From: an uncultured Candidatus Saccharibacteria bacterium
Lineage (GTDB): Bacteria; Patescibacteria; Saccharimonadia; Saccharimonadales; UBA1547
DNA length: 14,118 nt
Reading direction: 5' to 3'
Assembly (NCBI GenBank): GCA_946480535.1
Contig: CAMLKA010000028.1
Coordinates: 1-14,118, forward strand
Shown: positions 13,527-14,118 of the stretch, in pieces
How positions within the stretch are numbered: the stretch's first letter is position 1
Layout of the letters: every line of letters begins with the position of its first letter
The notes under the pieces: generated by a model
Database searches by the model: none
The model's input: the letters and a program-made list of their open reading frames with translations, nothing else
What the model was told of the DNA's origin: nothing
Made by a program: the position numbers and the translations under genes

Positions 13527-13532
13527 TATAAT
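13527..13532 (+). promoter_or_regulatory. -10 box of the small CxxC gene
   Basis: TATAAT lies 10 bases before the ATG at 13543, so the predicted leader is about 3 bases and holds no Shine-Dalgarno site. Confidence 0.6.
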
Positions 13533-13542
13533 AGCAAAGACC

Positions 13543-13758
13543 ATGCCTCGACGTACAAAGCAAAATTCAGACACGAAAGCCTACCGCTTCGACCTTACCT
13601 GCGAAGGAAAACGCTTCTTTAAAACTGAAGCAGAAGCACTGGAAGCGGCAGATTTTCGTATGCTCGAAAATATGAGTGTCACCATTGGCGTCTACCACTG
13701 CCCTACCTGCCGATATTGGCACCTCACCAGTATCAAGCCCGACGACCAAAAAGCATAA
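13543..13758 (+). CDS. Small basic protein with a CPTC motif, unknown function
   Basis: This 71-residue protein starts MPRRTKQNSD and has a helix-like middle (KTEAEALEAADFRMLENM). Near the C-terminus it has a single knuckle, YHCPTCRYWHLTS (51-63), in which Cys53, Cys56 and His60 could bind a metal, perhaps as a dimer or with a partner. I do not recognise the family. An in-frame ATG at 13489 would add 18 residues but would run through both the TATAAT box of this gene and the opposing promoter, so 13543 is preferred. It lies 22 bases upstream of the next gene on the same strand. Confidence 0.72.
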   Translation: MPRRTKQNSDTKAYRFDLTCEGKRFFKTEAEALEAADFRMLENMSVTIGVYHCPTCRYWHLTSIKPDDQKA

Positions 13759-13764
13759 GCGTCG

Positions 13765-13773
13765 TGCTACACT
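13765..13773 (+). promoter_or_regulatory. Extended -10 box of the last gene
   Basis: TGCTACACT (extended -10 form TGn-TAnnnT) ends 7 bases before the ATG at 13781; there is no Shine-Dalgarno site. Transcription from the upstream small gene is also possible. Confidence 0.45.
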
Positions 13774-13780
13774 ATATCTA

Positions 13781-14118
13781 ATGAAACCGCTTATTCGCGC
13801 CTTCGGGGCTACCTTCGGAATTCTTCGTGCCGAATACCGACAAATAGTAAACCGCTACTTTGCCGGTATCGAACGCTTCCCTGGCGATGCTCGTGAGATT
13901 TGCCAACAGATTGTCGATCGCCTCTGGTATGGTGACTTTTACCGCACCAGCCTTGGGCACTATAACTTCTTTTGGATGCGCGACTTTGGTACCGTCGCTG
14001 AATCGCTCGTGCGCCTGAATCACGCTACTCACGTCCACCACACCCTTCGCTGGGCTATGCGCCACTACCGCCGTGGCGGCCGCGTAAAACTTTGTATTGA
14101 TAAGAATGGAAATGTCTT
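13781..14118 (+). CDS. N-terminal part of an unrecognised protein, possibly an alpha/alpha-barrel glycoside hydrolase (runs off the window)
   Basis: An open reading frame of 112 codons runs to the end of the window without a stop. The peptide starts MKPLIRAFGATFG and is rich in aromatic and basic residues, with LWYGDFYRTSLGHYNFFWM followed by RDFGTVAESLV. The W-x-RDF element followed by helix-forming residues recalls six-hairpin glycosidases (GH15/GH63/GH100-like, where a WxRD motif lines the active site). This rests on a short motif only and should be treated as a guess. No signal peptide is evident. The start at 13781 is supported by the extended -10 box 7 bases upstream. Confidence 0.72.
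   Translation, partial: MKPLIRAFGATFGILRAEYRQIVNRYFAGIERFPGDAREICQQIVDRLWYGDFYRTSLGHYNFFWMRDFGTVAESLVRLNHATHVHHTLRWAMRHYRRGGRVKLCIDKNGNV

Noticed and set aside
1..14118. Insertion sequence, phage, CRISPR array or integron
   Set aside because: No transposase, integrase, direct-repeat array or terminal inverted repeats were seen. The gene content is chromosomal throughout.

Overview
This window looks like chromosome of a small-genome bacterium of the Patescibacteria (CPR), most likely a Candidatus Saccharibacteria (TM7) relative. The reasons are compact, partly overlapping genes, a MurT/GatD pair, a ComEC without its usual C-terminal nuclease-like domain, a CIRCE-controlled dnaJ, and several genes with no recognisable family. 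This placement is an inference from gene content; no marker gene here proves it. TGA is used as a normal stop codon (end of murT), which argues against the glycine-recoding CPR lineages.

Layout. Positions 1-116 (-) hold the start of an unrecognised membrane-like protein, divergent from murT-gatD (158-2154, +), which amidate the D-glutamate of lipid II. Convergent to gatD is comEC (2160-3605, -), preceded by a 197-residue unknown gene (3658-4251, -), a terminator, and tRNA-Lys(UUU) (4406-4482, -) with a good sigma70-type promoter. Next come a membrane protein and a DUF192 protein (4547-5532, -). From 5572 to 11926 lies a dense block of peptide-bond-forming and peptide-cleaving enzymes. It holds rimK and a RimB-like retropepsin (-), a divergently transcribed ATP-grasp protein (+), and convergent to that a three-gene operon (-) of an HELQH metallopeptidase and two more ATP-grasp ligases. 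After it come dnaJ with a perfect CIRCE operator (12013-13140, -), a GlsB/YeaQ-type membrane protein (13186-13461, -), a small CxxC protein (13543-13758, +) and the start of a further gene (13781-end, +).

Two themes stand out. First, four ATP-grasp ligases and two unrelated peptidases sit within 6.4 kb. This suggests a system that adds amino acids or short peptides to proteins or metabolites and removes them again; the peptidase resembles the DUF1704/QEGLA (MATCAP-like) group. The substrates are unknown. Second, the start sites follow a rule. Nearly every gene that begins a transcript has a -10 box 6-10 bases before its start codon and no Shine-Dalgarno site, so its mRNA is probably leaderless. 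Genes inside operons carry clear Shine-Dalgarno sites. The GlsB-type gene, with a perfect AAGGAGG and a leader of about 30 bases, is the exception.
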